NCBI RefSeq assembly: GCF_009725205.1
Contig: NZ_WNZY01000012.1
Span: 56,110 to 120,109 of the forward strand
Reading direction: 5' to 3'
Origin: Paenibacillus timonensis
Lineage (GTDB): Bacteria > Bacillota > Bacilli > Paenibacillales > Paenibacillaceae
Length of the DNA stretch: 64,000 nucleotides
Shown: piece after piece, positions 8,786 through 17,448 of the stretch
How the letters are laid out: every line of letters starts with the position of its first letter
How positions within the stretch are numbered: position 1 is the stretch's first letter
Program-made: the position numbers and the translations under genes
Notes under the pieces: model-generated
Databases searched by the model: none
What the model was told of the DNA's origin: nothing
What the model saw: the letters and a program-made list of their open reading frames with translations, nothing else

Positions 8786-10483
8786 TTACAAGAGCGGGAA
8801 GAATACCGTAAACGTCGTGCCTTGCCCTTCCGCCGAATCAACGCTGATTTTGCCACCGTGGCGTTCAATGATACTGAGACATAAAGCCAGCCCGAGTCCT
8901 GTGCCCTTCGCTTTCGTGGTGAAAAAGGGCTCGAACAGCTTCTCCCGCTGCCCGGGAGGAATCCCCGGTCCCGTATCGCTGACAAGCAACAGCGCGCCTT
9001 GATCGGCCACCCTGGTCTCGAGCGTCAGTTGCCCCTTCTCCTCCATCGCTTCCATCGCGTTGCGCGATAGGTTCAAGATCAGTTGTTTGATCTCCTTTGC
9101 GTTCAGCAGCAAGGGCGGCAGGGAATCATCCAATTTGACTTCGATCGTTTGCCCGCGAAGGTTTGCGTCCGCCCAGAGCAGCGGCGTCAATTCCTTGATG
9201 ATGTCGTGGAGATGGCATTTCTCGCTTTCGACCGGACGATTCTGCGCAAGGGAAAGAAAGTCATTGATGATGCCGTTCGCCCGGTCCAGTTCCTCCATCA
9301 CAATCCGGTAGTAATGGTCCAACGTCGGAGGGCTCTTCTCCCGCATTAGCTGCAGGAATCCCCGGACCACCGCCATTGGATTGCGGATTTCGTGAGTTAT
9401 GCCGGCGGCCATTTGACCGACCAGGCTAAGTCGTTCCACATGGTTCAGCTCCATTCGAAGCGTTTCCAATTCGGTGATATCCTGAACGATGGCCACCGCG
9501 CCGATGACTTCTTTGGAATGGCTTTTTTGAATCGGCGAAGTACTGGTAAAATAAATATGATCGTTCGCTTTGATCAAATCGGTCATCTTGATTTGGCCTT
9601 CAAGCGACTGCTCGACCCTGGAGGCGATCGACTCGATCGGGACGCCGCTGAGCACGTCATTCAGCTTGCGCAGCAGCAAATCCTCGCGTCGCAGCTCCTC
9701 CGACTCCTCGCGGTACGTCCGGTATAACTGGAGAAACGTGTCGTTTATCGATATAATATTGCCTTGTTGATCCAGCAACACGATGCCCAGCGGTGCGGCG
9801 TCCATCATCTGCTGCAGCTTCTCCGCTTCCCGGAAGTATTCGCGCGACAGCTGCATCACTTGGCCGCGGAGCTTTTCCTTCTCCATCGTGCTTTCAATCA
9901 TGTAAACGAACAAGCTGCCGACCAGCATCGTCACCAGCACATTGACGAGCCAATTGGATAACGCGCCAAGATCGGAATTAAACGACATGTTTCCGGCCAA
10001 AAATGGAGACAACGCGATCATCGTCTCCCCGCCCATAAAGAAGAGGGAAAGAATAGCCACTTTACCCTGTCGGCCGGTCCTTTTGAAATAGCGGGAAGTG
10101 AGTAGAACAAAGGGATACAAGAGCAATCCCGTCTCCATGATAAACCCAACAAGGGTGTAATTTACTGCAAACAATGGATAGAGTATGATCTGCATCAGAG
10201 CCAATGCGACCCCGTCCCGAAACCTGCCATACAGCATCAGGGCAAACAGGGGTAAAATTCCAAAATTCAGCGGAATAACGTCCTCTATCCGCGAGGCGAA
10301 GATATCGCAGAGCAGCGTGCTGCACAAGCAGGTATACGTTAAGCCTATGGCGAAGGGTTGCCCCTTGGCAGTACGGTTGTTGTGCTGCCAGTAGCAATTC
10401 CGTTTCTCAAACGTCAATGGAAACAGAAAGGCCGGCAAGCTGGCAATCAACACTTGAAGCAGGATCTCTTTTACAGCATCCAC
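8786..10483 (-). CDS. Membrane sensor histidine kinase with PAS domain, KinB-like
   Basis: The first about 190 residues form 5-6 TM segments of the 5TM-LYT type. A PAS domain follows (about 215-330, MMDAAPLGIVLLDQQGN). HisKA has the phospho-accepting His in GITHEIRNPMAVVRGFLQL. The ATPase domain has LSRNAMEAM, SDTGPGIPPG and GTGLGLAL. This is the layout of B. subtilis KinB and other phosphorelay kinases. No response regulator is adjacent, as expected for an orphan feeding Spo0F. GGAGGG precedes the GTG start. The sporulation role is inferred from architecture. Confidence 0.85.
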   Translation of the reverse strand: MDAVKEILLQVLIASLPAFLFPLTFEKRNCYWQHNNRTAKGQPFAIGLTYTCLCSTLLCDIFASRIEDVIPLNFGILPLFALMLYGRFRDGVALALMQIILYPLFAVNYTLVGFIMETGLLLYPFVLLTSRYFKRTGRQGKVAILSLFFMGGETMIALSPFLAGNMSFNSDLGALSNWLVNVLVTMLVGSLFVYMIESTMEKEKLRGQVMQLSREYFREAEKLQQMMDAAPLGIVLLDQQGNIISINDTFLQLYRTYREESEELRREDLLLRKLNDVLSGVPIESIASRVEQSLEGQIKMTDLIKANDHIYFTSTSPIQKSHSKEVIGAVAIVQDITELETLRMELNHVERLSLVGQMAAGITHEIRNPMAVVRGFLQLMREKSPPTLDHYYRIVMEELDRANGIINDFLSLAQNRPVESEKCHLHDIIKELTPLLWADANLRGQTIEVKLDDSLPPLLLNAKEIKQLILNLSRNAMEAMEEKGQLTLETRVADQGALLLVSDTGPGIPPGQREKLFEPFFTTKAKGTGLGLALCLSIIERHGGKISVDSAEGQGTTFTVFFPLL

Positions 10484-10612
10484 GTTCTCCCTCCTCAGGC
10501 GGAAGAATACAAGAATACAACTCTAGTTTCGATTAAATCATAGCCGACAAAGTTTTACAATAATGCATAGTTTAGAAAATAGTAAGAAAGTACAAATAGA
10601 GAGGATACGAAC

Positions 10613-11884
10613 ATGAAAAATGTAGACGTAATCGTCATCGGCGGCGGCCCCTCCGGGCTGATGGCTGCCATTGCGGCGGCGGAACAAGGCGCTGACGTGG
10701 CGCTGCTCGATAAAGGGGACAAGCTGGGGAGAAAGCTGGGCATTTCCGGTGGCGGACGCTGTAATGTGACCAACAATAAGGATATCGATGAGTTGGTTAC
10801 CTATATTCCAGGCGGAGGGCGATTTTTGTACAGCGCGTTTTCCTTGTTCAGCAACCGGGATATCATTGCGTTCTTCGAAAATTTGGGCATCGCGCTCAAA
10901 GAGGAGGACAACGGGCGGATGTTTCCGGTGTCCGACAAGGCCAAGACGGTGGTCGACGCGTTGATCGGCAAAGCCCGTTCGCTTGGCGTCAGGTTGCTCG
11001 TTCACCATCCTGTCCGGGAAATTCGCTACGAAGAAGGTCGCGTAGTCGGCGTCATGCTAGCTTCAGGGGAGCTTATGGCTGCTCGGGCGGTGGTTGTGGC
11101 GACAGGCGGACGCTCGGTGCCCCATACCGGTTCGACCGGCGACGGCTATCCGTGGGCGCAGACCGCCGGCCACACCATTACCGAGCTGTATCCGACGGAG
11201 GTGCCGATTGTGTCCCGGGAGCCTTTCATTCAAAGCCGGGATCTTCAAGGCTTATCGCTTCGCGACGTGAAGCTGGCCGTAATAGGCCCGAAGGGCAAGC
11301 CGGTCGTCAGCCATCGCGGCGACATGCTATTCACCCACTTCGGCTTGTCCGGCCCCATCGCTTTGCGTTGCAGCGGCTTTATCCGCGGCGTCAAACAGAA
11401 GAACGGCGGCGGCGACGTCACCATGGCAATTGACCTGTTCCCGGATGAATCGGCGGCCGAGCTGGAGCAACGATTACGTCAATTGATTGCGAAAGAACCG
11501 AAAAAAACGCTCAAAAACGTGCTGAAAGGCTCGATTCCCGAGCGCTTGCTGCCCTTGCTATTCACCCGTGCCGAGCTTTCGGCGGACACGACTTACGAGC
11601 ACCTGCCCAAAGAGCCGTGGCAGGCATTTGTATCCGTGTTGAAGTACTTCACGCTTCAGGTGACCGGCACACGCTCCTTCGAGGAGGCGTTCGTGACCGG
11701 TGGCGGCGTCCATCTGAAGGAGGTCGACCCGCGCACGATGGGTTCAAAGCTGATGGGCGGCCTCTACTTCTGCGGCGAGGTCCTGGACATCCACGGCTAC
11801 ACCGGAGGCTACAACATCACCGCAGCCTTCGCCACCGGCTATACTGCTGGACACCACGCCGGACTGGAGGCACGGGAAGCTTGA
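10613..11884 (+). CDS. NAD(P)/FAD-dependent oxidoreductase, HI0933/YtfP family
   Basis: Flavoprotein of 423 residues and unproven substrate. The N-terminal dinucleotide fold has IGGGPSGLMAAIAAAEQGA (about 9-27). LGRKLGISGGGRCNVTN is the family signature. RAVVVATGGRSVPHTGSTGDGY and the C-terminal GGLYFCGEVLDIHGYTGGYN close the FAD site. The same layout is seen in E. coli YhiN and B. subtilis YtfP. It is monocistronic and convergent with ecsB across a 367-bp repeat-bearing gap. Confidence 0.9.
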   Translation: MKNVDVIVIGGGPSGLMAAIAAAEQGADVALLDKGDKLGRKLGISGGGRCNVTNNKDIDELVTYIPGGGRFLYSAFSLFSNRDIIAFFENLGIALKEEDNGRMFPVSDKAKTVVDALIGKARSLGVRLLVHHPVREIRYEEGRVVGVMLASGELMAARAVVVATGGRSVPHTGSTGDGYPWAQTAGHTITELYPTEVPIVSREPFIQSRDLQGLSLRDVKLAVIGPKGKPVVSHRGDMLFTHFGLSGPIALRCSGFIRGVKQKNGGGDVTMAIDLFPDESAAELEQRLRQLIAKEPKKTLKNVLKGSIPERLLPLLFTRAELSADTTYEHLPKEPWQAFVSVLKYFTLQVTGTRSFEEAFVTGGGVHLKEVDPRTMGSKLMGGLYFCGEVLDIHGYTGGYNITAAFATGYTAGHHAGLEAREA

Positions 11885-11972
11885 GACAAGTGATGGAGTT
11901 TCGCGCATGGCCCGCTAACGAAGGAAGCAATCCCTCGCCTAACGGACAGGAGAGCCGTTAATAACCGAATTC

Positions 11973-12157
11973 TAACGGAACCTGGAGCCGCTATTTGTCC
12001 TGTATTGCAGATGACTCAATTTCTCACGGAACCAGGAGAACTTATGTCGGGTAATTGCTGCTGAATCACCGCCATAAGAGGCCGATAAGGTCTCTGGGTT
12101 CCGTTACAGCGGGAAATAGCCGGGAAATGAGCGAATAAGGGCTCTACGTTCCGCTAG
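11973..12157. repeat. Palindromic ACGGAAC element, copy 1
   Basis: Lies in the 367-bp gap (11885-12252) between convergent genes; no gene seen in the gap. TAACGGAACC (11973) and ACGGAACC (12026) are followed by reverse-oriented GGTTCCGTTA (12097) and GTTCCGCTAG (12148), with spacings 53, 71 and 51. The right 60 bp match, in reverse complement, the left part of the copy at 56663-56848. Confidence 0.75.
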
Positions 12158-12252
12158 AAATCCGGTTTAAACCGCAGACTAGCCCTTGTCCGGCTTTACC
12201 TTGTGCAGGCCTCTACCGTCCTCTTCCTCGACGGCTAACACTCTCTTCCCGT

Positions 12253-13551
12253 TTAACCGGACCGCGGACGGCGTCCGAAAGTCTGCCCAAATCCGCGGGA
12301 CAAGCCGCCTAACCACCGAGCCATCAGCACGCCACAGACCGCGCCTGTCGGTAGGCCCCAAAGCGGCGGAAACAGCTTGGCGCCAAGCGCCGCTGTCAGT
12401 ACGACGACTGCCGGAAGCAGCAGCAGCGTCATTGCCGGGGCCGCGCTGCGATAGGCAAGCGATTCCTCCAACGGGAGGATCGACATGAGCTCACGATCAA
12501 AGAAGGCCCTCCGGTGGCCGCCCAGCCAATACATCAGCAGTAGAAGCATTGCGGCATATACGATTAGATTCACGGCGGGATACGGCGGCAGCACGACGGC
12601 AGCCAGCCCGGCCAGCGTCATCTGGGCGTACAGCTTCCATTCGCTCCCGCGAAAGAAAGCTTTGACAAGCGCCTCGGCGATGCGGGCCTCCGGCTTCCGC
12701 GAGCGCGTCAAGCGGCGCAGGCGGCGGAACAGCCAAGGTTTGGAGCCGCCGGGCCGGGGCGCTTTCGGCCGCTCGACGGCCGAAGCAAGGAGCAGCGCGG
12801 TCAGCCTTGTGCGCTGCCGCTCCTCCTCGCGCACTTCGGCGTCAAAGCGGCCCCGCAGGCGGAAGCGGAGCCATCCGAGCGCGCCGGCAAGCAACGCAAG
12901 CACCGGCAGGGCAACTCCGGCCGCCAATCCGGCCGGCCGCCCGGCGCCCGCCACAGCAGCCCAAGCGGCCCAGGCCCCGAACCCCGCCGCCAGCGCCGAA
13001 TACGCCAGCGAACGCAGCAGGAGATGGCGCCAGCCTGTGGTTAATACGCCAAGCAGTTGCTGAATCAGCATCTGCACGATTTTTGCGGCATACGCTACCG
13101 CATATAACCCGGCAATGTCCGCCCAACCCATTCCGTAAACGCGCACCAACAGCGGGCTAAGCACGGCGATGACGGTTGCCAGCATGATGGCCTGAACGGC
13201 GGCGGAGGCAGCCAACCCGCGCAGCATTAATCCCGTGATCCACCGCGGGCGCTGCCGTAGGAACAGCACGTCGGCCGCTTCGATATAGAAGGAAATCCCT
13301 CCGCTGCTATACAGAAACAGCAGCAGCAAGATCGGGATAAACGGATAGGGCAAGTGAGCCAGCCAAGCCGGCAGGCCTTCCCGCCACAACCCATAATACG
13401 CCCGGCCGCCCAGCAGCAAGCCGGGAATGCCGAGATATAAAAGAATGATCCAATCAAACGTAAACTTTAGAACGCCCAACTTCTCCCGGAACCGGTCGCG
13501 CCAGCGCCGGGCGAATAAACGCCGAGCCGTCATCCGTGTCATGCTCTTCAA
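12253..13551 (-). CDS. ecsB: ABC transporter permease EcsB
   Basis: Membrane subunit of the Ecs ABC transporter. The 432-residue product has about 9-10 hydrophobic segments in two clusters around a charged middle region (about 215-265). It is strongly Ala/Leu/Arg-rich. It directly follows ecsA, as in B. subtilis, where EcsAB is needed for RasP intramembrane proteolysis, secretion and competence. The start is uncertain: TTG at 13551 has GAGGGG 8 nt upstream, while ATG at 13542 has GGAG 11 nt upstream. Confidence 0.82.
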   Translation of the reverse strand: MKSMTRMTARRLFARRWRDRFREKLGVLKFTFDWIILLYLGIPGLLLGGRAYYGLWREGLPAWLAHLPYPFIPILLLLFLYSSGGISFYIEAADVLFLRQRPRWITGLMLRGLAASAAVQAIMLATVIAVLSPLLVRVYGMGWADIAGLYAVAYAAKIVQMLIQQLLGVLTTGWRHLLLRSLAYSALAAGFGAWAAWAAVAGAGRPAGLAAGVALPVLALLAGALGWLRFRLRGRFDAEVREEERQRTRLTALLLASAVERPKAPRPGGSKPWLFRRLRRLTRSRKPEARIAEALVKAFFRGSEWKLYAQMTLAGLAAVVLPPYPAVNLIVYAAMLLLLMYWLGGHRRAFFDRELMSILPLEESLAYRSAAPAMTLLLLPAVVVLTAALGAKLFPPLWGLPTGAVCGVLMARWLGGLSRGFGQTFGRRPRSG

Positions 13552-13597
13552 TACTCCAGCCCCTCTCTCCGCTCTCTGCCGTATACCGACATCGACC

Positions 13598-14308
13598 TCA
13601 AGTTAAGGCGTCGAAACAATCGAATAAGGAAGCGCTCGGCATGTTCGCCGCCGTCCGAATGTCGTCCAGTGAACCACTCGCCCTGACCCGGCCCTCCGAA
13701 ATGAGGATCAACTCGTCGCAAATTCGTTCTGCCGTGTCCAACACGTGCGTGGACATCAGCACACCGGCGCCGCGACGACGCTCCTCCTCTAATAAGCCGA
13801 GAAAATCCTTGGTCGCCCGCGGGTCTAGTCCGATGAACGGCTCATCGACGATATATACATCCGGACGGCCGAGGAACCCGATCATCAGCATCATTTTCTG
13901 CCGCATCCCCTTCGAGAAACCACCCGGCAGCAGGTCCCGCGATTCGGTCATGCGGAACTTCTCCAGAAGCGCCCCAGCCTCCCGCACGAATTCGGGCTCG
14001 TCCATTCCGTATACGGCGGCGGCCAGCCCCAAATGCTCCCATAACGTCAGCGTATCATAAAAAACCGGTTGCTCCGGAATATAGGCATAATGATTCGCCT
14101 TGCCGTGAAATTCCACCGCGGCGTCTGCAAACGGAAGCAAGCCAAGGATTGCCTTCAGCGTCGTACTCTTCCCCGCCCCGTTTGGCCCAATGAGCCCGGT
14201 GAGCACACCGGGCTTGACAGCGAGCGAGATATTTTTGATGGCGGCTTTCCCCGTCTCATAACCCGCTTGATCAATGTTCACTTCCAACCATGCTTGAGCT
14301 TGTTCCAA
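13598..14308 (-). CDS. ecsA: ABC transporter ATPase EcsA
   Basis: ATPase partner of EcsB. Walker A GPNGAGKST, a signature changed to FSKGMRQKM (usual LSGGQ altered, as in EcsA-type proteins), Walker B VYIVDEPFIGLD, and switch His in STHVLDTAERICD. I prefer the TTG at 14308, 6 nt after GAGGAG, which gives 236 residues. An ATG at 14344 lies further upstream but has no convincing ribosome site. Followed after 46 bp by ecsB. Confidence 0.88.
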   Translation of the reverse strand: MEQAQAWLEVNIDQAGYETGKAAIKNISLAVKPGVLTGLIGPNGAGKSTTLKAILGLLPFADAAVEFHGKANHYAYIPEQPVFYDTLTLWEHLGLAAAVYGMDEPEFVREAGALLEKFRMTESRDLLPGGFSKGMRQKMMLMIGFLGRPDVYIVDEPFIGLDPRATKDFLGLLEEERRRGAGVLMSTHVLDTAERICDELILISEGRVRASGSLDDIRTAANMPSASLFDCFDALT

Positions 14309-14403
14309 AAGAATCTCCTCGAATCTATGAGTCATTTCTTCCATTATAGTTCATCATGCGCTCTTGTACATGTCCGCGGCGCGACCGGGCAAACCTGCCG
14401 ACG

Positions 14404-15723
14404 TTACGCCCCGACGGCCGGCTCGACTGCCACGCGGTCCCGCTTCATGATCGCCGGGGCAATAGTCAGCAACAGGAAACCAATGGCGGCCATCAGGCAT
14501 CCCGACAAAATGAAGGCCGGCTCCGGCCCAAAGGCGGTAACCAGCGAACCTCCAAACAGCGGTCCGATCAACGTTGCGGTGGAAGTTAAGCTGGATACCG
14601 TTCCAAACACCCGGCCAGTCACAGCCTCGGGGGTCCGCTGTTGCAGCATGACCTGAAACGGAATAAAGGTCATGCCGGCACCCAGTCCGGCAAATGCAAA
14701 CAACGTCAACATCAGTGCGGTCACCCCGTCGGTATGGGACAAGTGGCTTACGATGAAACCTGCTGCCGCAAATACCAACCCTAGCATAGCCCCGCCGAAA
14801 CCCATTTTGAACAAAGGGGCGATGCGAAGCCGCTGCGTAAACCAGGCTGCCGTCAGGGTTCCTACCCCGCTAAACGTAATGCACCAGCCAAGCAGGTCAT
14901 CGGACACCCCCGGAATCTCCCGAAACAGGACAACCGCTTGCGAGTCGGCGATTTGCAGGACGAGCAAGGTGGCACACAGGATCAGGGTTCCGAAGGCGAG
15001 CAATGGAATCCCTCCGATAATTTTGGCGCCGGCCGCCATTTCCGTCCAAAAGCTTTGCTTGTTTTTGGCGGAAACCGGTTCCCCCGCTTCTCCCTCCATC
15101 GACTTCAACTGCTCCGCAGCCTCCCGCAGTTTACCCGGAACCTTGCTTAACAACAGCGCCGAAACGAGAAAGGTTCCCGCATCGACAACAAAGCACACCG
15201 TGACGCTAAAGGCCGCGGTCAGCATGCCGCCTAGGGCTGGACCAATTATCTTGGTGCCCTGTTCGATGATTGCACTGTAGGAAACGGCCTGATCCAGCTG
15301 CTCATGCGGCACGATTTCCTTGATTTTGCCGTTCTTCGCCGGGGAGAAGATAACGTCCAGAATCCCTTTGGCAATCAACAGGACGTACACCTGCCAGATT
15401 GCCGTCACGAATACGAATCCCAGCAGGACCACAAACCGCACGAGATCCGAGAAGACCATCAGCTTCTTGCGTTCGATTCGGTCCGCAAGCATCCCGGCCA
15501 ACGGCCCTCCCACGAGAACGGGCAACACCATAAAAAGGGAAACCATCGTAATTTCCCAAGGCGTGGCTTGCCACTTCAGGCCAACCATCGTCAGCAACGC
15601 GAGTAAATACAGCCAATCGCCGATATTGGATACCAGTTGCGCCGACATCAGCGCTAAATAGGCGCGATTTTGCAACAGTCCGGACTTTTCCCGGCTTGCC
15701 GTCTTATTCCCAAATCCCATCAT
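14404..15723 (-). CDS. MFS transporter (MFS_3, macrolide/enterobactin-exporter-like)
   Basis: Twelve-TM major facilitator of 439 residues. The loop 2-3 motif GMLADRIERKKLMVFSD and the N-terminal NRAYLALMSAQLVSNIGDWLY are typical of the MefA/EntS-like exporters. Drug or siderophore export is inferred from family. It is divergent from the MarR-family gene at 15990, with 260 bp between, so control by that regulator is plausible. Confidence 0.83.
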   Translation of the reverse strand: MMGFGNKTASREKSGLLQNRAYLALMSAQLVSNIGDWLYLLALLTMVGLKWQATPWEITMVSLFMVLPVLVGGPLAGMLADRIERKKLMVFSDLVRFVVLLGFVFVTAIWQVYVLLIAKGILDVIFSPAKNGKIKEIVPHEQLDQAVSYSAIIEQGTKIIGPALGGMLTAAFSVTVCFVVDAGTFLVSALLLSKVPGKLREAAEQLKSMEGEAGEPVSAKNKQSFWTEMAAGAKIIGGIPLLAFGTLILCATLLVLQIADSQAVVLFREIPGVSDDLLGWCITFSGVGTLTAAWFTQRLRIAPLFKMGFGGAMLGLVFAAAGFIVSHLSHTDGVTALMLTLFAFAGLGAGMTFIPFQVMLQQRTPEAVTGRVFGTVSSLTSTATLIGPLFGGSLVTAFGPEPAFILSGCLMAAIGFLLLTIAPAIMKRDRVAVEPAVGA

Positions 15724-15787
15724 TCTTCCCTCATCCCCTACTCCAAACGATTATGAAGTTATCTTAATGAATCCGAAGGGGCAATCC

Positions 15788-15813
15788 ATCCGTCTGGGGA
15801 CGGATTCGTCCCC
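15788..15813. promoter_or_regulatory. Two overlapping, mutually exclusive inverted repeats
   Basis: ATCCGTC (15788-15794) pairs with GACGGAT (15799-15805), while GGGGACG (15796-15802) pairs with CGTCCCC (15807-15813). The repeats share bases, so only one hairpin can form. They lie in the MFS leader between divergent MFS and MarR genes. Confidence 0.5.
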
Positions 15814-15989
15814 TGTGCCGCAGGCTGAAATTTGCAGAGGTCGCAAGGCGCAACGATAAACATTTATTTCCATTAAAAAAAGCGCAAATTGTGATAAATT
15901 ATATTTTTTTTAATTCTGAAGTGTTTTAAGATTACAATAATTCGACCATGTAAAAAGATTCACAAATATAAAGTAAGGGCGGGATGCAC

Positions 15990-16457
15990 ATGATGACAAC
16001 CGAAGAACGCGGAACGGACTTGTCGCTGCATTTGTACCGGGTTTTTGCCAAATCATTTAAGAGCGTCAACGAACACGCGGTCACGGGGAGCAAAATCCAG
16101 GGGTTTAACCCGACGGCTTTCGCCGTCCTGGAGGTTCTTTATTACAAAGGCTCACAGCCGATTCAGCAAATTGGGGCCAAGCTGCTACTCCAAAGCGGCA
16201 ACGTGACTTACGTGATCGACAAGCTTGAGGCAGCAGGCTTGCTTCACCGGACGCCCTGTCCGCGTGACCGGCGCGTGATTTATGCCGAGTTGACGCCGAA
16301 AGGCAAAGAGTTGATGGATCAGCTGTATCCGGAATTTTCCGATCGCATCGACCATGCGCTTAGCGGGTTGAACGACGAAGAGAAGCAAATTATGATCGAA
16401 CTGCTGAAGAAAATGGGCCGCGAAGCCGAGAAGCTCGCTCCCCTGTTGCGCAAATAA
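15990..16457 (+). CDS. MarR-family transcriptional regulator
   Basis: Winged-helix repressor, about 155 residues. The HTH region is PIQQIGAKLLLQSGNVTYVIDKLEAAGLL and the wing is CPRDRRVIYAELTPKGKEL, giving the family's DxR-type motif. The start is ambiguous: ATG at 15984 or 15990, both near AAGGGCGGG, with 15990 better spaced. It has an A+T-rich upstream region and is divergent from the MFS exporter it may control. A single Cys in the wing (RTPCPRDRR) is not the OhrR peroxide-sensing position. Confidence 0.88.
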   Translation: MMTTEERGTDLSLHLYRVFAKSFKSVNEHAVTGSKIQGFNPTAFAVLEVLYYKGSQPIQQIGAKLLLQSGNVTYVIDKLEAAGLLHRTPCPRDRRVIYAELTPKGKELMDQLYPEFSDRIDHALSGLNDEEKQIMIELLKKMGREAEKLAPLLRK

Positions 16458-16465
16458 GACAAAAA

Positions 16466-16514
16466 AGCTGTAGCCGAGGTCATCGTAACGATGAACTTGG
16501 CAACAGCCCTTTTG
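16466..16514. terminator. Terminator after the MarR gene
   Basis: AGCTGT-GCC-GAGGTCATCG pairs imperfectly with CGATGAACTTGGCAACAGC around TAA, followed by CCCTTTT on the + strand. Confidence 0.65.
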
Positions 16515-16555
16515 TGAAGATCCGGGAGCAATTTCAATAGAATAGAGTGATGTAA

Positions 16556-16715
16556 TCACCTTATTTCGCCGATCTCGCTAGATCCAGGCAAAATAAGGTG
16601 ATTTTTTCACGTTATCCAGGTAAAAAAGAGTGTGATTCGCCGACCTATGCCCAAATAAGGTGAAACCATCACTTTATTTGAAGCTTGAATCGCCACCCCC
16701 GCCTCAATAAGGTTA
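16556..16715. repeat. Array of AATAAGGTGA words
   Basis: TCACCTTATT (16556), AATAAGGTGA (16592 and 16654), TCACTTTATT (16669) and AATAAGGTTA (16706). Spacings are 36, 62, 15 and 37. It fills the gap between convergent genes; no gene seen in it. Confidence 0.65.
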
Positions 16716-16752
16716 AAAAATCACGTTAAGGACGGAAGCCTAACTCCCTAAA

Positions 16753-16926
16753 CTAATGGCTTGGATCCATATCCTTGTTGTGATCGCGATTGTTGATGTC
16801 CCGGTGCCGACGGTCATTCACCTTTTGCTGCATCTGCTGGGCCTGATGCGCATTCACCGGGGTCCGGTCCAAATCCTCAACCACGTTAGTCAAATTTTTG
16901 TCGATACCCGATTTGCTTCGTGCCAT
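16753..16926 (-). CDS. Small hydrophilic protein, unknown function
   Basis: A 57-residue ORF running from MARSKSGIDKNLTNVVEDLD to NKDMDPSH, rich in Asp, Asn, Arg, His and Gln, with no hydrophobic segment or cysteine. GAGG stands 9 nt before the ATG. It lies 24 bp after the 113-residue gene on the same strand, so the two probably form one unit. The composition recalls small spore-associated proteins, but I do not recognise the family and give no function. Confidence 0.6.
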   Translation of the reverse strand: MARSKSGIDKNLTNVVEDLDRTPVNAHQAQQMQQKVNDRRHRDINNRDHNKDMDPSH

Positions 16927-16950
16927 CGCGTTTGTCCTCGCTTTCTCTCC

Positions 16951-17292
16951 TTAAGGGTTCGTCATTGGCGACAATGCTTGCGCGCATTCATGGATATGAC
17001 GGACGTAATCCCCGGTCAATTCCTGGATCTGCACGCTGTCCTCCGCTATGGTCTGCCCGTCCCGCTCCACATCGACCAGCTCAACGCGAATCTCGCGCGG
17101 GTCCATATAAGAGCATTGAAAATCAAAGGAAAAAAACTGATGTCCCGCCGCATTGATATGAATTCGCAGCCCCTGGGGGTTGGCCCCATCAGCCTGCACC
17201 TGCGCAGAGTCTCCCGGATTCAGATATTCCGGCAACTGCTTCTGCCAGGCATCCACCAGCGTGTGCTGGTCCATATTCATTTCTTTGTTCAT
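16951..17292 (-). CDS. Conserved-looking small protein, unknown function
   Basis: A 113-residue soluble acidic protein. GGGGAGG precedes the ATG. The centre (DGANPQGLRIHINAAGHQFFSFDFQCSYMDPREIRVELVDVERDG) alternates hydrophobic and polar residues as in a small beta-sheet fold. No signal peptide or TM. I do not recognise the family. It is first of a two-gene unit with the 57-residue ORF. Confidence 0.7.
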   Translation of the reverse strand: MNKEMNMDQHTLVDAWQKQLPEYLNPGDSAQVQADGANPQGLRIHINAAGHQFFSFDFQCSYMDPREIRVELVDVERDGQTIAEDSVQIQELTGDYVRHIHECAQALSPMTNP

Positions 17293-17354
17293 AGTTACAC
17301 CTCCCCTTTCCCGTTAAGGTGCGAAGAGGCGGGCTTTTTTATACCGGGATACGA

Positions 17355-17395
17355 AAAACAAGCTGCCGCCCTGTTTCAACAGGAATCGGCAGCTT
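17355..17395 (-). terminator. Terminator after the DHA2 exporter
   Basis: AAGCTGCCG (17360-17368) pairs with CGGCAGCTT (17387-17395), with an inner CTGTT/AACAG pair. TTTTT follows on the - strand. Confidence 0.8.
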
Positions 17396-17448
17396 GGGGA
17401 AGGCGAAGGCTGCGCCGGGAAGTTCAGGCGAATGGGACAAGCGCTAAG

